DNA of 64,000 bases from Blastomonas sp. AAP53 (lineage in GTDB: Bacteria > Pseudomonadota > Alphaproteobacteria > Sphingomonadales > Sphingomonadaceae). A program made the translations under genes and the position numbers. How positions within the stretch are numbered: position 1 is the stretch's first letter; the number at the start of each line of letters is the position of its first letter. The notes beneath the pieces are model-generated. The model saw only the letters and a list, made by a program, of their open reading frames with translations, ran no database searches and had not been told where the DNA came from. Positions 1 to 9,039 of the stretch are shown in pieces. Location: contig NZ_ANFZ01000009.1 in assembly GCF_000331245.1 (NCBI RefSeq), forward strand, positions 620,001 to 684,000, written 5' to 3'.

Positions 1-310
1 CAAGCGGCGTCACAGAGCCGGGGGTGATCCCCAACAGCGCCACCATCTCGTCGGCCGACCCGAAGCTGAAGCGGCCTGCGCCGACCATATGGCGCAGCGC
101 GCCCAGGTCGACCTGCTTTTCGGCCAGCACGGTCACGAGATAGAACTGGCCACTGGCGTCCTTGAGAAACAGGTTCTTGGTGTGGGCGCCGGGAACCGCA
201 CGTTCCAGCGCACCACTTTCCAGCACGGTGAACACCGCCTCATGCTCGACCTGATCGAAGCGGATACTGGCGGCGACCAGCTCGGCATGAAGGCGGGTAT
301 CATCGGTCAT
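1..310 (-). CDS. Prolyl-tRNA deacylase (YbaK/ProX family), C-terminus cut by window edge
   Basis: Trans-editing enzyme that hydrolyses mischarged aminoacyl-tRNAPro in the cytoplasm. The start is the ATG at 310-308 and 103 codons are visible. Family signatures seen in order are HEAVFTV near residue 29, HTKNLFLKD near residue 46, an FYLVT strand, FSFGSADEM, and LLGITPGSVTPL running off the edge. The last is the substrate-pocket loop typical of ProX/PrdX-type deacylases. The stand-alone family is about 160-170 residues, so roughly a third is missing. It lies 10 bp upstream of the next gene's stop on the same strand, so the reading direction continues out of the window. The family is clear; substrate preference (Ala versus Cys) cannot be decided from this part. 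Confidence 0.85.
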   Translation of the reverse strand, partial: MTDDTRLHAELVAASIRFDQVEHEAVFTVLESGALERAVPGAHTKNLFLKDASGQFYLVTVLAEKQVDLGALRHMVGAGRFSFGSADEMVALLGITPGSVTPL

Positions 311-320
311 TCAGGGTCCT

Positions 321-1511
321 TCAATCCGCCGCCATCGCCAGCTTCTGGAAGAACTGCAGCTGCGGCACGCGCAGGTCTGCCCCGCTCGCCTTGGGCCAGT
401 TGCTGACCACGGCGACCACAAGGTTCTTCTGCGGCACGATCAGGATTGCCTGACCGAATATCCCCTGGCCGCCCCAGGCACCGCCCGGATAGGTCCACCA
501 CTGATAGCCATAGCCAAAGCCCGGCAGGCCAACCGAGGCCTGTTCCTTGCCGGCATCGGCAAACCAGCCCTCGGGCACCTGCCCCTTGCCGCCTTCCAGC
601 GCGAACAGCCCCATGCGGGCATAGTCGGCCAGCCGGATCGACAGGCAGCAGCCGCCGACATTCTGGCCGGCAGAATCGACCATCCAGAAAAGGTCGCCTT
701 CAAAGCCCGCAGGCTTGACGATCTTCTCTTCGGCATAGGCGCTCAAGGTCTTGCCGGTGGCGCGCTGGACGATGACACCGATCAGGTTGGTCTCGCCGGT
801 CTTGTACACCCATTTGCTACCCGGTTCCGCTTCGCGCGGCAGGGTCTTGAGATAGGCCGTATTGGGGTCTTCGCCCGGTCCGACCGGCACCGAGAGCATC
901 TTCACGACATCGCTGTTGGGGTCGGTATAATCCTCGTTCCACTTGACGCCCGAGGTCATGGTGAGGATCTGCTTGACGCTGACCCCGTCATAGCCGCTGC
1001 CCTTCAGTTCGGGAACGTACTTGGTTACCGGATCGTCGATCGACGCAATGAAACCGTCCTTCACGGCCGCTCCGACCAGGGTCGAGGTGAACGACTTGGC
1101 GACCGAGAAGCTGGTCCAGCGGTCTTCGGGCTTCAGGCCCAGGCCATAGCGTTCCAGCCGCACCTTGCCGTCCTGGATCACCATCAGCCCGGCCACGTTC
1201 TGCGCGGCCATGAAGGCATCGATATCGGCATCACTGACCGCCAGCGGCTCGCCCTTGGCCAGTGCACGCGGAGTGCCGGCCTTGGCCGAGGTTCCGGGGA
1301 ACTGTGCTTCCATCGCGCGGAAATTGGCGGTGCGCTGCGCATCCGACCAGAACAGGATCTGCGCACCCGCCGTGCGAACCTTCTCCAGCTCCGCCGGGCT
1401 CATCTGGGTGATCGCCTTGACCGCCTGTGCATCCGCTTCCTTGGCTGCAACCATCCCGCCGCTGCCGATGGCAAGCGCGCACGCCGCCGCAAATGTTGTC
1501 CAGACCCGCAT
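321..1511 (-). CDS. Exported serine hydrolase of the class C beta-lactamase fold
   Basis: A 396-residue protein with an N-terminal signal peptide (hydrophobic stretch about residues 5-22, Ala-rich end). The nucleophile motif SxxK is S136-V-A-K139, in the context TSFSVAKSFTS. The second motif has Y236 in YKTGETN, and a C-terminal GGQGIFGQ replaces the usual K/HxG box. This set is typical of periplasmic serine hydrolases related to 6-aminohexanoate-dimer hydrolase and esterase EstB, not of true AmpC enzymes. The likely role is ester or amide hydrolysis in the periplasm; the substrate is unknown. It is transcribed in the same direction as the photolyase upstream, with a 14-bp gap. Confidence 0.85.
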   Translation of the reverse strand: MRVWTTFAAACALAIGSGGMVAAKEADAQAVKAITQMSPAELEKVRTAGAQILFWSDAQRTANFRAMEAQFPGTSAKAGTPRALAKGEPLAVSDADIDAFMAAQNVAGLMVIQDGKVRLERYGLGLKPEDRWTSFSVAKSFTSTLVGAAVKDGFIASIDDPVTKYVPELKGSGYDGVSVKQILTMTSGVKWNEDYTDPNSDVVKMLSVPVGPGEDPNTAYLKTLPREAEPGSKWVYKTGETNLIGVIVQRATGKTLSAYAEEKIVKPAGFEGDLFWMVDSAGQNVGGCCLSIRLADYARMGLFALEGGKGQVPEGWFADAGKEQASVGLPGFGYGYQWWTYPGGAWGGQGIFGQAILIVPQKNLVVAVVSNWPKASGADLRVPQLQFFQKLAMAAD

Positions 1512-1525
1512 TACCCTGTCTCCTC

Positions 1526-2920
1526 TTACGCTTTTGTTTTCGCGTGCGCGGCCAGCGCCCGCTCTCGTGCTTCCTTATGCCCGATGACTTTCTTCGGATA
1601 GCCCTTCACGTACTTGCCCGCCGCTTCGGGGTCGTGAATCGCAGTGTCGGAAAGTCCCGCGAGTTCGGGCACCCAATGCCGGATATAGCCCGCCGCGTCG
1701 AACTTGTCCGACTGGGTGAGCGGCGCCATGATGCGCACGAACATGTTCGAATCCACCCCGGTGCCCGATGTCCACTGCCAGTTGGTGGCGTTCGACCCGT
1801 AATCGGCATCGACCAGCGTATCCCAGAACCATGTCTCGCCCACGCGCCAGTCGATCAGCAGATGCTTGATGAGGAACGAGGCCGCGACCATCCGTACCCG
1901 GTTGTGCATCCATCCGGTCGCCCAGAGCTGGCGCATCCCGGCATCGACCAGAGGATAGCCGGTACGCCCCTGCTGCCAGGCGGCCAGATCGCGTGCGACC
2001 TCGGGGTCGGACGGGTCACGCCAGGGGAAGGCATCGAAACCCTCGCGGGCATTGGCTTTGCCGTAATCGGGGAACTGCGCGATCACGTTCTGCGCATAAT
2101 CGCGCCAGACCAGCTCCTTCAGGAACGTCTCGACCGAACCACCGGCATCCATCGTCGCATGCCAGACGGTGGCAGGGGAAATCTCGCCGAAGTGCAGGTG
2201 CGGTGACAGCCGTGACGTGCCTTCGACCGAGGGCAGGTTGCGCTGTTCCTCGTACAGCCGGGCGCAGCGATCGAACGCCTCCAGCCTGACAGCAGCCCCT
2301 GCCTCTCCGGGCGTCCATTCCTCGCCAAAGCCCGTCGCCCAATCGGGCTTTGTGGGAAGCAGCGCCCAATCTGACAGCGGATCGCTGTGCGGCCAGGCAT
2401 CGGGCGCATCGAGGCGTTCCGGCGCGGGGAGCGGCTTGGCTGGCGGCATGTGCTGCGCTAGCGCGCGCCAGAACGGGGTGTAGATCTTGTACGGCTGGCC
2501 ACTGCCGGTCGTGACCGATCCGGGCGGCATCAGATAATTCCCATCGTGCCGCTCCAGCGTGCAATCATCGGGCAGCGCCGCCTTCAGCGCCTTTTCCGCA
2601 TTGCGCCACCATGGCTCATAATGGCGCAGGCAGTGGACCGCGCTGGCGCCGGTTTCACGTGCCAACTCGGCGATCACATCTGGCGCCACACCGCGCCTGA
2701 GGATCAGCTTCGAGCCGAACTTTTCGAGATCAGCAGCCAGGGATGCGAGGCTGTGATGCAGCCACCAGCGCGATGCTCCGCCCATCCTGCGATGCTTGGG
2801 CGTTTCGTCATCCAGTACGAAGACCGAGATCACCGGCCCTGCCTGCACGGCGGCAGCAAAGGCAGGCTGGTCGGCCAGCCGCAAGTCGCGGCGCAGCCAG
2901 ACGATAACGGGGCGGGTCAT
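1526..2920 (-). CDS. phrB: Deoxyribodipyrimidine photo-lyase, class I CPD type
   Basis: Light-dependent repair of cyclobutane pyrimidine dimers. The 464 residues match the usual length. The N-terminal alpha/beta antenna domain begins with VIVWLRRDLRLADQPA. The C-terminal FAD domain contains TSRLSPHLHFGEISP, WATGWMHNRVRMV and the DADYGSNATNWQW segment that lines the flavin and lesion pocket. These features separate it from cryptochrome-DASH and 6-4 photolyases. Its ATG overlaps the stop of the DUF457 gene by four bases (2917-2920), so the two are probably translationally coupled. Confidence 0.95.
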   Translation of the reverse strand: MTRPVIVWLRRDLRLADQPAFAAAVQAGPVISVFVLDDETPKHRRMGGASRWWLHHSLASLAADLEKFGSKLILRRGVAPDVIAELARETGASAVHCLRHYEPWWRNAEKALKAALPDDCTLERHDGNYLMPPGSVTTGSGQPYKIYTPFWRALAQHMPPAKPLPAPERLDAPDAWPHSDPLSDWALLPTKPDWATGFGEEWTPGEAGAAVRLEAFDRCARLYEEQRNLPSVEGTSRLSPHLHFGEISPATVWHATMDAGGSVETFLKELVWRDYAQNVIAQFPDYGKANAREGFDAFPWRDPSDPEVARDLAAWQQGRTGYPLVDAGMRQLWATGWMHNRVRMVAASFLIKHLLIDWRVGETWFWDTLVDADYGSNATNWQWTSGTGVDSNMFVRIMAPLTQSDKFDAAGYIRHWVPELAGLSDTAIHDPEAAGKYVKGYPKKVIGHKEARERALAAHAKTKA

Positions 2921-3879
2921 TCAGGATCCTTCACATCGACGATCACGGTAAACCGGTCGGCGATGGGCGAACTGTCGAACCGCGCATCGCGCAATGTCAC
3001 CCTCTTGCCCCCCGGAATGTCGCTCAGCCGTGCATATGGCATCCGCGCCCAGAACAAAAAGGCCTGCGCATCCAAACTTTGTGCCTTGGCGCGCGCGATC
3101 CATGGGCTCGCCATGTTGGTCGCCTCGGCTCCCGCAGCAAGCGCCGGGGCCATCCCGCCCAGCGCATTCACGCTGCCGCGCCCGATCAGGCTGTCGCCGC
3201 GCCACAGCATATCGCGATGCCAGAAGCGCACCGGCACCGCGTTGGCAATCACCAGATCAGGCGTGATGCCCCGCTGCGCGCGAACGGCGATGGCGGTGTC
3301 CCGCTCGGCCTTGACGGAAAAGGCGAAGTTGCCCCCGATATAGACCAATGCCAGAACCAATGCTGCCTGTGCCGGACGCTCCCAGCCCGCCCTGCCCGCC
3401 GCCTCCCTGCGCCGCGAGGCCCAGATGCCCAGCGGCAGGATCGTCCACAGCACCGCATCGACGATGAACAGCGTGTCGCCGTAGAACCAGCGCGGCGAAA
3501 ATGGTTCGAGTAGCCGGATGCCGTAGTTGTTCATGTAATCGAGCGCGGGGTGCGACAGCGTGCCGACATAGGCGAGAAACAGCAGTGGCGCCGGACGCAC
3601 CGGCAGCCGGTCACGCGGACGTTTCCTGCGTCGCACCTGCCAGCGTTCATAGGCGATCATTGCCGCCGTGAGCAGGATCGGCAGGATCAGCAGCGCGATC
3701 GGCCCGTGCGTCAGCCCGCGCCGCAGCGCGAGCGACTGCGTGCCCAGCACGCTGAGCACCGCATCGATATCGGGCAGGTTCGCGCCGATGATCAGCGTCG
3801 GCACGGCGAGGCCGGTCATCCGCTTGAGACCTGCACGGCCGAGCGCCCATCCGGCGAGGCTATGGGTGAAATTGTCCAT
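2917..3879 (-). CDS. Membrane-bound metal-dependent hydrolase (DUF457/YdjM-like)
   Basis: A 320-residue membrane protein. It opens with the family signature MDNFTHSLAGWALGRAG, followed by a NLPDIDAV acidic motif and RRGLTHGP. The His and Asp residues of these motifs are the presumed metal ligands. Several hydrophobic segments follow, with a HPALDYMNNYG motif in the middle and a soluble C-terminal part. The family (inner-membrane metal-dependent hydrolases, LexA-regulated YdjM in E. coli) has no well-defined substrate. Coupling by ATGA overlap to phrB would fit a damage-associated pairing, but I see no LexA box here. It is probably cotranscribed with phrB. Confidence 0.8.
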   Translation of the reverse strand: MDNFTHSLAGWALGRAGLKRMTGLAVPTLIIGANLPDIDAVLSVLGTQSLALRRGLTHGPIALLILPILLTAAMIAYERWQVRRRKRPRDRLPVRPAPLLFLAYVGTLSHPALDYMNNYGIRLLEPFSPRWFYGDTLFIVDAVLWTILPLGIWASRRREAAGRAGWERPAQAALVLALVYIGGNFAFSVKAERDTAIAVRAQRGITPDLVIANAVPVRFWHRDMLWRGDSLIGRGSVNALGGMAPALAAGAEATNMASPWIARAKAQSLDAQAFLFWARMPYARLSDIPGGKRVTLRDARFDSSPIADRFTVIVDVKDPE

Positions 3880-3894
3880 GGGTTCAGTCTTGCC

Positions 3895-4551
3895 TCAACT
3901 CGGCCAATCGTCGGCGTAGCCCAGCAGCGCGCGCAGATCGGTCAGAGCCTGAGCCTCGCTTGTCACCTTGATCGCCGCCATACCCATGGCGGCGGCAGGT
4001 TTGCAGTTCACGCCCAGATCGTCGAGATAGATGCACGCCGAAGGCGCGACATTAAGCACCTCGCACATCATCGCGTAGATGCGCGGATCGGGCTTGCGCA
4101 CGCCGGCCTTGCTGCTTTCGATGACATGATCGAAGCGTGCCATGATCGCGGCGATCTCGCCAACGCGCGCATCGTCGAACACCATCGCCGAACCCTTGCC
4201 GGCGCGCACGTTATTGGTGATGCAGCCAATCGTGAAACCCGCCGCCTTGAGTGCATCGAGCGCGGCGACCATGCGCGGTCGGACATCGCCCGCCAGGCAG
4301 GAGATGACGTCGCTTCCGCTGATGTTCAGCCCCAGCGCGCCGGCCTCTTCGGCGAACGCGCTGTCGAACGCGGCAGCATCGATCTCTGCCCGCTCGAACC
4401 GTGCCCAGGCGTTGGTATCAGGGTTGGCAGCATTGATCTGCCGGATGCAGTCGCGCGGCCAGCCCCGCTCGGCCTCGAGCCGGTTGAACGCCTCGAACGG
4501 CGACGAGGTGATCACCCCGCCGAAATCGAAAATCACCGCCGAAAAGCTCAT
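3895..4551 (-). CDS. HAD-superfamily (subfamily IA) phosphatase
   Basis: A 218-residue HAD hydrolase. Motif I is VIFDFGGVITS, motif II CITNNVRAG, motif III the K of AGVRKPDPRIY, and motif IV IYLDDLGVN. In motif I the second aspartate of the usual DxD is Gly (DFG). This is characteristic of the N-terminal domains of soluble epoxide hydrolase and ACAD10-like proteins rather than of classical phosphoglycolate phosphatases, so activity may be weak or unusual. The ATG overlaps the stop of the DUF2855 gene (4548-4551), suggesting an operon. The substrate is not predictable. Confidence 0.82.
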   Translation of the reverse strand: MSFSAVIFDFGGVITSSPFEAFNRLEAERGWPRDCIRQINAANPDTNAWARFERAEIDAAAFDSAFAEEAGALGLNISGSDVISCLAGDVRPRMVAALDALKAAGFTIGCITNNVRAGKGSAMVFDDARVGEIAAIMARFDHVIESSKAGVRKPDPRIYAMMCEVLNVAPSACIYLDDLGVNCKPAAAMGMAAIKVTSEAQALTDLRALLGYADDWPS

Positions 4552-5666
4552 GGAGCGATGACCAGCCCTGTCTTTGCATCGGCCTTGCCCGCGACGGTTT
4601 CCTGATAGGCGGCCAGCGCGGCTTGTGCTCCTTCACGTTTTTCGATGCCCAGCAGCCTTGGCGCGAGATCGGCAAAGCCCAGCCAGGCCGCTTCCAGCTT
4701 CTGGCGGAAACCGTCAGGCCCCCATTCACCAATCCGCTTTTCGCTGCGACCCGGCGCGAAGAACATCGCCCGCGGCGGACCTGCCATCGGCCCGCTGTCG
4801 TCATTGGCATCCCAATGCGATTTGCCAACGACGATCGAGGCCTTGAGCGCATCGCCAAAATGGTTGTGCACGCTGGCGGCGACCTGCGGGTTGCCCGCCA
4901 TGTCGACCATCGCGCTGGCGACGCTCGCGTCGATCGCGCCGACCGCGTCATAGGTCACCACCTTGTCGTACAGCCCCAGCTGCTCGACATAGGCGGCGTT
5001 GCCAGCACTGGTGAGACCGATGATCTGCGGGCGTGTTTCGCGTTGCTGCAACGCATGCGCAAGGCCGATTGCCGTCTTGCTCGACGCGCTGGCGATCAGG
5101 ATTTGCTGCGCAGCATAATCGCCATCATCCTCCAGCTGATCGGCGATCAGCCAGCCGGTCAGGAACAGCGGGCGGAACACCGGCCAATAGTCATGATCGG
5201 GCGCGCGATAATCGCCCAAAGCATCGACTCGCTGATACTGGTTGTAGATGATCGGCAGTGTCGCGCGGCGCGGGGTCGTGTCGGTGAAGCCGTGCGCACT
5301 GACCCGGCCCGGATGCAGTACCGCGTGGCTCGCCATCGGGTAATAGCCATACAGCTGCGTCCCCACCGGCACCCCCTCGTGCGCGCTGCGGCTGACGGTG
5401 GCAAACCCCCAGACCGGCAGACGGCCCGGCGCATCGCGCTCGGCAAAGAAATCCCAATAGCCCTGGTCATTGCCGAACAAACCCAAGGGCTTGCCGAACA
5501 CGGCATAGGTGACGTTGTTGGCAGTCATCGCATACAGGTCGATGGCCACTTCAATCGCGCCTTCGGCCAGTTCGGTTTCCGGCACATCGACGATCTGCGC
5601 ATTCGCGATGGCATCGCGGTCGATATCAATGGCCCAGCGTTGTTTGGTCACGTGGTTATTCCTCAT
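4548..5666 (-). CDS. DUF2855 family protein (MDR-like fold)
   Basis: A 372-residue protein recognisable as DUF2855 by the segments LYAMTANNVTYAVFGKPLG, YWDFFAE, WGFATVS, GYYPMA and a TLPIIYNQYQRV stretch. The middle part (ASSKTAIGLAHAL) looks like the nucleotide-binding half of medium-chain dehydrogenase/reductases. No biochemical function is established for the family. Two starts are possible: the ATG at 5666, used here, or the GTG at 5651, which has GAGGAA about seven bases upstream and would remove five residues. Translational coupling to the HAD phosphatase downstream suggests a shared small-molecule pathway. Confidence 0.8.
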   Translation of the reverse strand: MRNNHVTKQRWAIDIDRDAIANAQIVDVPETELAEGAIEVAIDLYAMTANNVTYAVFGKPLGLFGNDQGYWDFFAERDAPGRLPVWGFATVSRSAHEGVPVGTQLYGYYPMASHAVLHPGRVSAHGFTDTTPRRATLPIIYNQYQRVDALGDYRAPDHDYWPVFRPLFLTGWLIADQLEDDGDYAAQQILIASASSKTAIGLAHALQQRETRPQIIGLTSAGNAAYVEQLGLYDKVVTYDAVGAIDASVASAMVDMAGNPQVAASVHNHFGDALKASIVVGKSHWDANDDSGPMAGPPRAMFFAPGRSEKRIGEWGPDGFRQKLEAAWLGFADLAPRLLGIEKREGAQAALAAYQETVAGKADAKTGLVIAP

Positions 5667-5709
5667 CAGACAGGTACCTGCCGCCCCTTGGAATGCAGGG
5701 TTGCGACCC

Positions 5710-6627
5710 TCAGGTGTTCAGATAGTTCAGCTTCGCTCCGCCGCGCGGCCAGTCCATCTTCACCAGCCGCCCGGTCCCCGACAGCGTGATGTACGCCGTT
5801 GTCAGATCCGGCCCACCGAAACAGATGTTGGTGGTAAAGGGATCATCGGTGGCGACGAATTCGACCAGTTCGCCTTGAGGCGACACGACCGAAATGCCGC
5901 TCTGCCCGATGGTGGCCACGCAGACATTGCCTGCCCCATCCACCGCCAGCGAATCGAAGAAGGTGTAGCCCGAAGGGCTGTAGAGGAACGTGCCGCCCGG
6001 CCCCAGTAGCCCCTGGCTGAAGGCGATCTCGCCGGGGCTCTCGATATCGTACGCCCACAGTTTGCAGGTGTACGTTTCTGCGACATAAAGCCTCTTGCCG
6101 TCGGGGGAGAGGCCGATGCCGTTGGGGTTTTCCATCGGGAAGATGACTTCCTTGAGCAGCGAGCCGTCTGCCCTGGCGTAGAACACCCCGGTCACATCCC
6201 GCTCGCGCCGACGGGTCTTGCCATGGTCGGTGAACCAGAAGCCGCCGGCGTTATCGAACACGATATCATTGGGTCCGCGCAAAATGCAGCCAAAGTCGCC
6301 GCTCTTGTAAAGCGTCTCGACAGCGCCAGTCTCCAGGTCGACGCGTTCGATGCGCCCGCCGGAATAATCATCGGGCTCGCCGTGCGGGATCAGCAGGCCT
6401 GCGCGCTCAACATAATGAAAGCCGCCATTGTTGCAGACGTACAGCTTGCCATCGGGACCGACCGCAGCGCCGTTGGGGCCGCCGCCCAGTTCCGCCACGA
6501 CCTGCTGCGAGCCATCGGGCAACACGCGCGTAACGCATCCGCGTTCGATTTCGACCAGAACCACGCTGCCATCGGGCATCGCCACCGGCCCCTCGGGAAA
6601 GCGCAAACCGTCGGTTACCACGTCCAT
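5710..6627 (-). CDS. SMP-30/gluconolactonase/LRE family beta-propeller protein
   Basis: A 305-residue six-bladed beta-propeller. The FPEGPVAM motif near the N-terminus supplies the metal-binding Glu. Further repeats include NGAAVGPDGKLYVCNNGG, GPNDIVFDNAGGFWFTDHGK, NPNGIGLSPDGKRLYVAET and DSLAVDGAGNVCVA. The conserved Asn and Asp in the NGIG and DSLA repeats are the other metal ligands of the family. Members hydrolyse lactones such as gluconolactone in the cytoplasm or periplasm; the substrate here is unknown. There is no signal peptide. Confidence 0.88.
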   Translation of the reverse strand: MDVVTDGLRFPEGPVAMPDGSVVLVEIERGCVTRVLPDGSQQVVAELGGGPNGAAVGPDGKLYVCNNGGFHYVERAGLLIPHGEPDDYSGGRIERVDLETGAVETLYKSGDFGCILRGPNDIVFDNAGGFWFTDHGKTRRRERDVTGVFYARADGSLLKEVIFPMENPNGIGLSPDGKRLYVAETYTCKLWAYDIESPGEIAFSQGLLGPGGTFLYSPSGYTFFDSLAVDGAGNVCVATIGQSGISVVSPQGELVEFVATDDPFTTNICFGGPDLTTAYITLSGTGRLVKMDWPRGGAKLNYLNT

Positions 6628-6768
6628 CCAGAATCCCTCTCGCTGACATTCTTGTTAGTCGGCATCATTGCGAGTGTCGCCGCGACTGTCCAGCCTGCAA
6701 ACGGCAGGCAGGCCAGATGAAAACGTGGCTTGAGCCAAAGCCGATTCGCTCCTAGACGCTCGCCTTTA

Positions 6769-7773
6769 ATGACATTGTCCGCAACGCCCCCTCACCGCCG
6801 TCCCGCAAGCGACTATCCGCCGGGCGGCATGGCCTTTCCGCACCGGCATCTGCTGGGCATCGCCGGTTTGCAGCCGTGGGAGATCGAGTTCCTGCTCGAC
6901 GAGGCCGAACAATGGGTCGACCTGAACCGCCAGCCGAGCAAGCACGATGACCGGCTTGCGGGGCTCACGCTGATCAACGCCTTTTTCGAGAACTCGACGC
7001 GCACGTTGCTGTCGTTCGAGATCGCAGGCAAGCGCCTGGGTGCCGATGTCGTGAACATGCACGCGGCGCAGTCGAGCGTCAAAAAGGGCGAGACGCTGAT
7101 CGACACGGCGGTGACGCTCAACTCCATGCGCGCCGATGCCATCGTCATCCGCCACGGCAGCTCAGGCGCGGTGCAACTGATCGCAGACAAGGTGGGCTGC
7201 CCGGTCTTGAACGCCGGCGACGGCACGCACGAGCACCCCACCCAGGCTTTGCTCGATGCTTTGACGATCCGGCGGCGCAAGGGGCGGATCGCCGGGCTGC
7301 GGGTCGCCATCTGCGGCGATATCCTGCATAGCCGGGTGGCGCGGTCGAACATGATCTGCCTGTCCACGCTGGGTGCCGATGTCCGCGTCGCAGGTCCGCC
7401 CGCGCTGATGCCGCCTGCGGTCGAATCGATGGGTGGCACCCCATGCCGCAGCTTTGCAGAGGCGCTCGACGGCGCGGATGTCGTGATGATGCTGCGCCTT
7501 CAGAACGAGCGGATGCAGGGGCAGTTCATTCCCTCGCCGCGCGAGTTCCGCCACCTTTATGGGCTGACCGATACCAAGCTGGCGCTCGCGCAGCCGGACG
7601 CGCTGGTGATGCACCCCGGCCCGATGAACCGGGGCGTCGAAATCGACAGCCATATCGCCGACAATGCCGAGCGCTCCGCAATCACCGATCAGGTCGAAAT
7701 GGGCGTGGCAATGCGGATGGCGTGCCTCGATGTGCTGACCCGCAGACGGCGCGGCGTGGAGGGCTGGTCATGA
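6769..7773 (+). CDS. pyrB: Aspartate carbamoyltransferase catalytic subunit
   Basis: Catalyses carbamoyl phosphate plus aspartate to N-carbamoyl-aspartate in pyrimidine synthesis. Of the possible starts, the ATG at 6769 is preferred; a TTG at 6730 in the same frame lacks support. The carbamoyl-phosphate site is [13 protein letters not shown], followed by [14 protein letters not shown] and [18 protein letters not shown]. The aspartate side has [12 protein letters not shown] and MLRLQNERM. The [11 protein letters not shown] motif near the C-terminus is diagnostic of ATCase against ornithine carbamoyltransferase. The stop overlaps the ATG of the dihydroorotase-like gene (ATGA, 7770-7773), the arrangement expected for a PyrB-PyrC' holoenzyme. 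Confidence 0.95.
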   Translation: MTLSATPPHRRPASDYPPGGMAFPHRHLLGIAGLQPWEIEFLLDEAEQWVDLNRQPSKHDDRLAGLTLINAFFENSTRTLLSFEIAGKRLGADVVNMHAAQSSVKKGETLIDTAVTLNSMRADAIVIRHGSSGAVQLIADKVGCPVLNAGDGTHEHPTQALLDALTIRRRKGRIAGLRVAICGDILHSRVARSNMICLSTLGADVRVAGPPALMPPAVESMGGTPCRSFAEALDGADVVMMLRLQNERMQGQFIPSPREFRHLYGLTDTKLALAQPDALVMHPGPMNRGVEIDSHIADNAERSAITDQVEMGVAMRMACLDVLTRRRRGVEGWS

Positions 7774-9023
7774 GCAAGGTTCCCGCAACTCCGCTGAGCA
7801 TCGTCAACGGCAGACTGGTGCTGCCGGGCGAACCCGAACCCGTTCCTGGCGGCATCCGCATTCTGGGTGATCGCATCGCCGAGATCGGCTCGGTCACGCC
7901 GGGCGCGGACGACCGGGTCCATGATGCCAGGGGCGCGGTCATTGCGCCGGGCCTCGTCGACCTGGGCGTATTCGCGATTGATCGGCCCGCCTTTCATTTC
8001 GGCGGGATCAGCCGGGCGGCCCTGATGCCCGATCAGAACCCTCCGCTCGATCATCCGACGCGTGTCCGCTTTGCCGCCTATTCGGGCAAGCCGGACTTCT
8101 GGGTTCACCCGCTCGCCGCTGCTACTCGCGATCTTGCGGGCACCGAAATGGCCGAGATTGCCTTGATGCAGGAGGCCGGCGCGCGCGCAGTCGCCACCGG
8201 TCGCCGCTGGATCACCGATACCGGCGTGATGCACCGGCTGATGCAATATTGCGCGATGCTCGACCTTCCACTGATCGTCCACAGCCAGGACCATGGCCTG
8301 TCGGGCAACGCGGTGGCAACCGCAGGCGAGATGGCGACGCGGCTGGGCCTGCCGCAGGCGCCGGCAGAAGCCGAGAGCATTGCGATCGCTCGCGACCTGG
8401 CGTTGGTCCGGATGACGCGCGCGCGCGTTCACTTCCGCCAGGTCACGACCCGTGCTGGCCTTGCACTGATCCGCGCCGCAAAGGCTGAGGGGCTGACGAT
8501 CACCGCCGGGATCACGCCGGCGCACCTGTTCCTGTCCGATGTCGCGCTGGGCGGCTTTCGCACCTTCGCGCGGCTCTCGCCGCCGCTCCGATCCGAAGAC
8601 GACCGTCAGGCGGCGCTGGATGCGGTGGCAGACGGCACCATCGATATTATCGCTTCGGGTCACGATCCGCGCGGGCCAGAAGACAAGCGACTGCCGTTTG
8701 CCGATGCCGCGCCCGGCATGGCGGGCGCAGAGACGCTGCTGCCCCTGTCATTGGGCCTGGTGCGCGATGGCCTGATTTCCACCGAACGGCTGTTCGACCT
8801 GATCGCCGCCAACCCCGCCCGCCTGCTCGGCGTGCAGGCCGGCGCATTGCGGGCGGGCTATGAGGCGGACATCGTGCTGATCGATCCCGACCGGCCCTGG
8901 CAGGTGGACTCGGGCAAGATGGCGGCCAGCGCAGGCAACACCCCGTTCGACCGGCTCCCGGTGCAGGGACGGTGCCTGGCGCTGTTCAAGGGCGGACGGC
9001 TGGTCGATCAGATCAAGGGCTGA
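7770..9023 (+). CDS. Dihydroorotase-like protein, probably non-catalytic (PyrC'/PyrX type)
   Basis: A 417-residue amidohydrolase-fold protein starting at the ATG that overlaps the pyrB stop. Active dihydroorotases carry an HxH metal motif in GLVDLHVH; here the same place reads [11 protein letters not shown], so both histidines are gone. Other ligand regions are also altered: VHFRQVTT replaces the usual HxSx strand, and IIASGHDP replaces the TDHAP box with its catalytic Asp. [11 protein letters not shown] keeps one His. This matches the inactive PyrC' of pseudomonads, which is a structural partner of PyrB. A true pyrC should be elsewhere in the genome. Confidence 0.9.
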   Translation: MSKVPATPLSIVNGRLVLPGEPEPVPGGIRILGDRIAEIGSVTPGADDRVHDARGAVIAPGLVDLGVFAIDRPAFHFGGISRAALMPDQNPPLDHPTRVRFAAYSGKPDFWVHPLAAATRDLAGTEMAEIALMQEAGARAVATGRRWITDTGVMHRLMQYCAMLDLPLIVHSQDHGLSGNAVATAGEMATRLGLPQAPAEAESIAIARDLALVRMTRARVHFRQVTTRAGLALIRAAKAEGLTITAGITPAHLFLSDVALGGFRTFARLSPPLRSEDDRQAALDAVADGTIDIIASGHDPRGPEDKRLPFADAAPGMAGAETLLPLSLGLVRDGLISTERLFDLIAANPARLLGVQAGALRAGYEADIVLIDPDRPWQVDSGKMAASAGNTPFDRLPVQGRCLALFKGGRLVDQIKG

Positions 9024-9039
9024 CCGCCGCCCGTCGGTA

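Noticed and set aside
6361-6390. GGAATAAT resembling the ECF -35
   Set aside because: Lies inside the SMP-30 gene and lacks CGTC at the 14-base spacing.
7443-7769. Extended start of the dihydroorotase-like gene
   Set aside because: Would overlap pyrB for 330 bp with no conserved residues; the ATGA overlap at 7770 is a better start.
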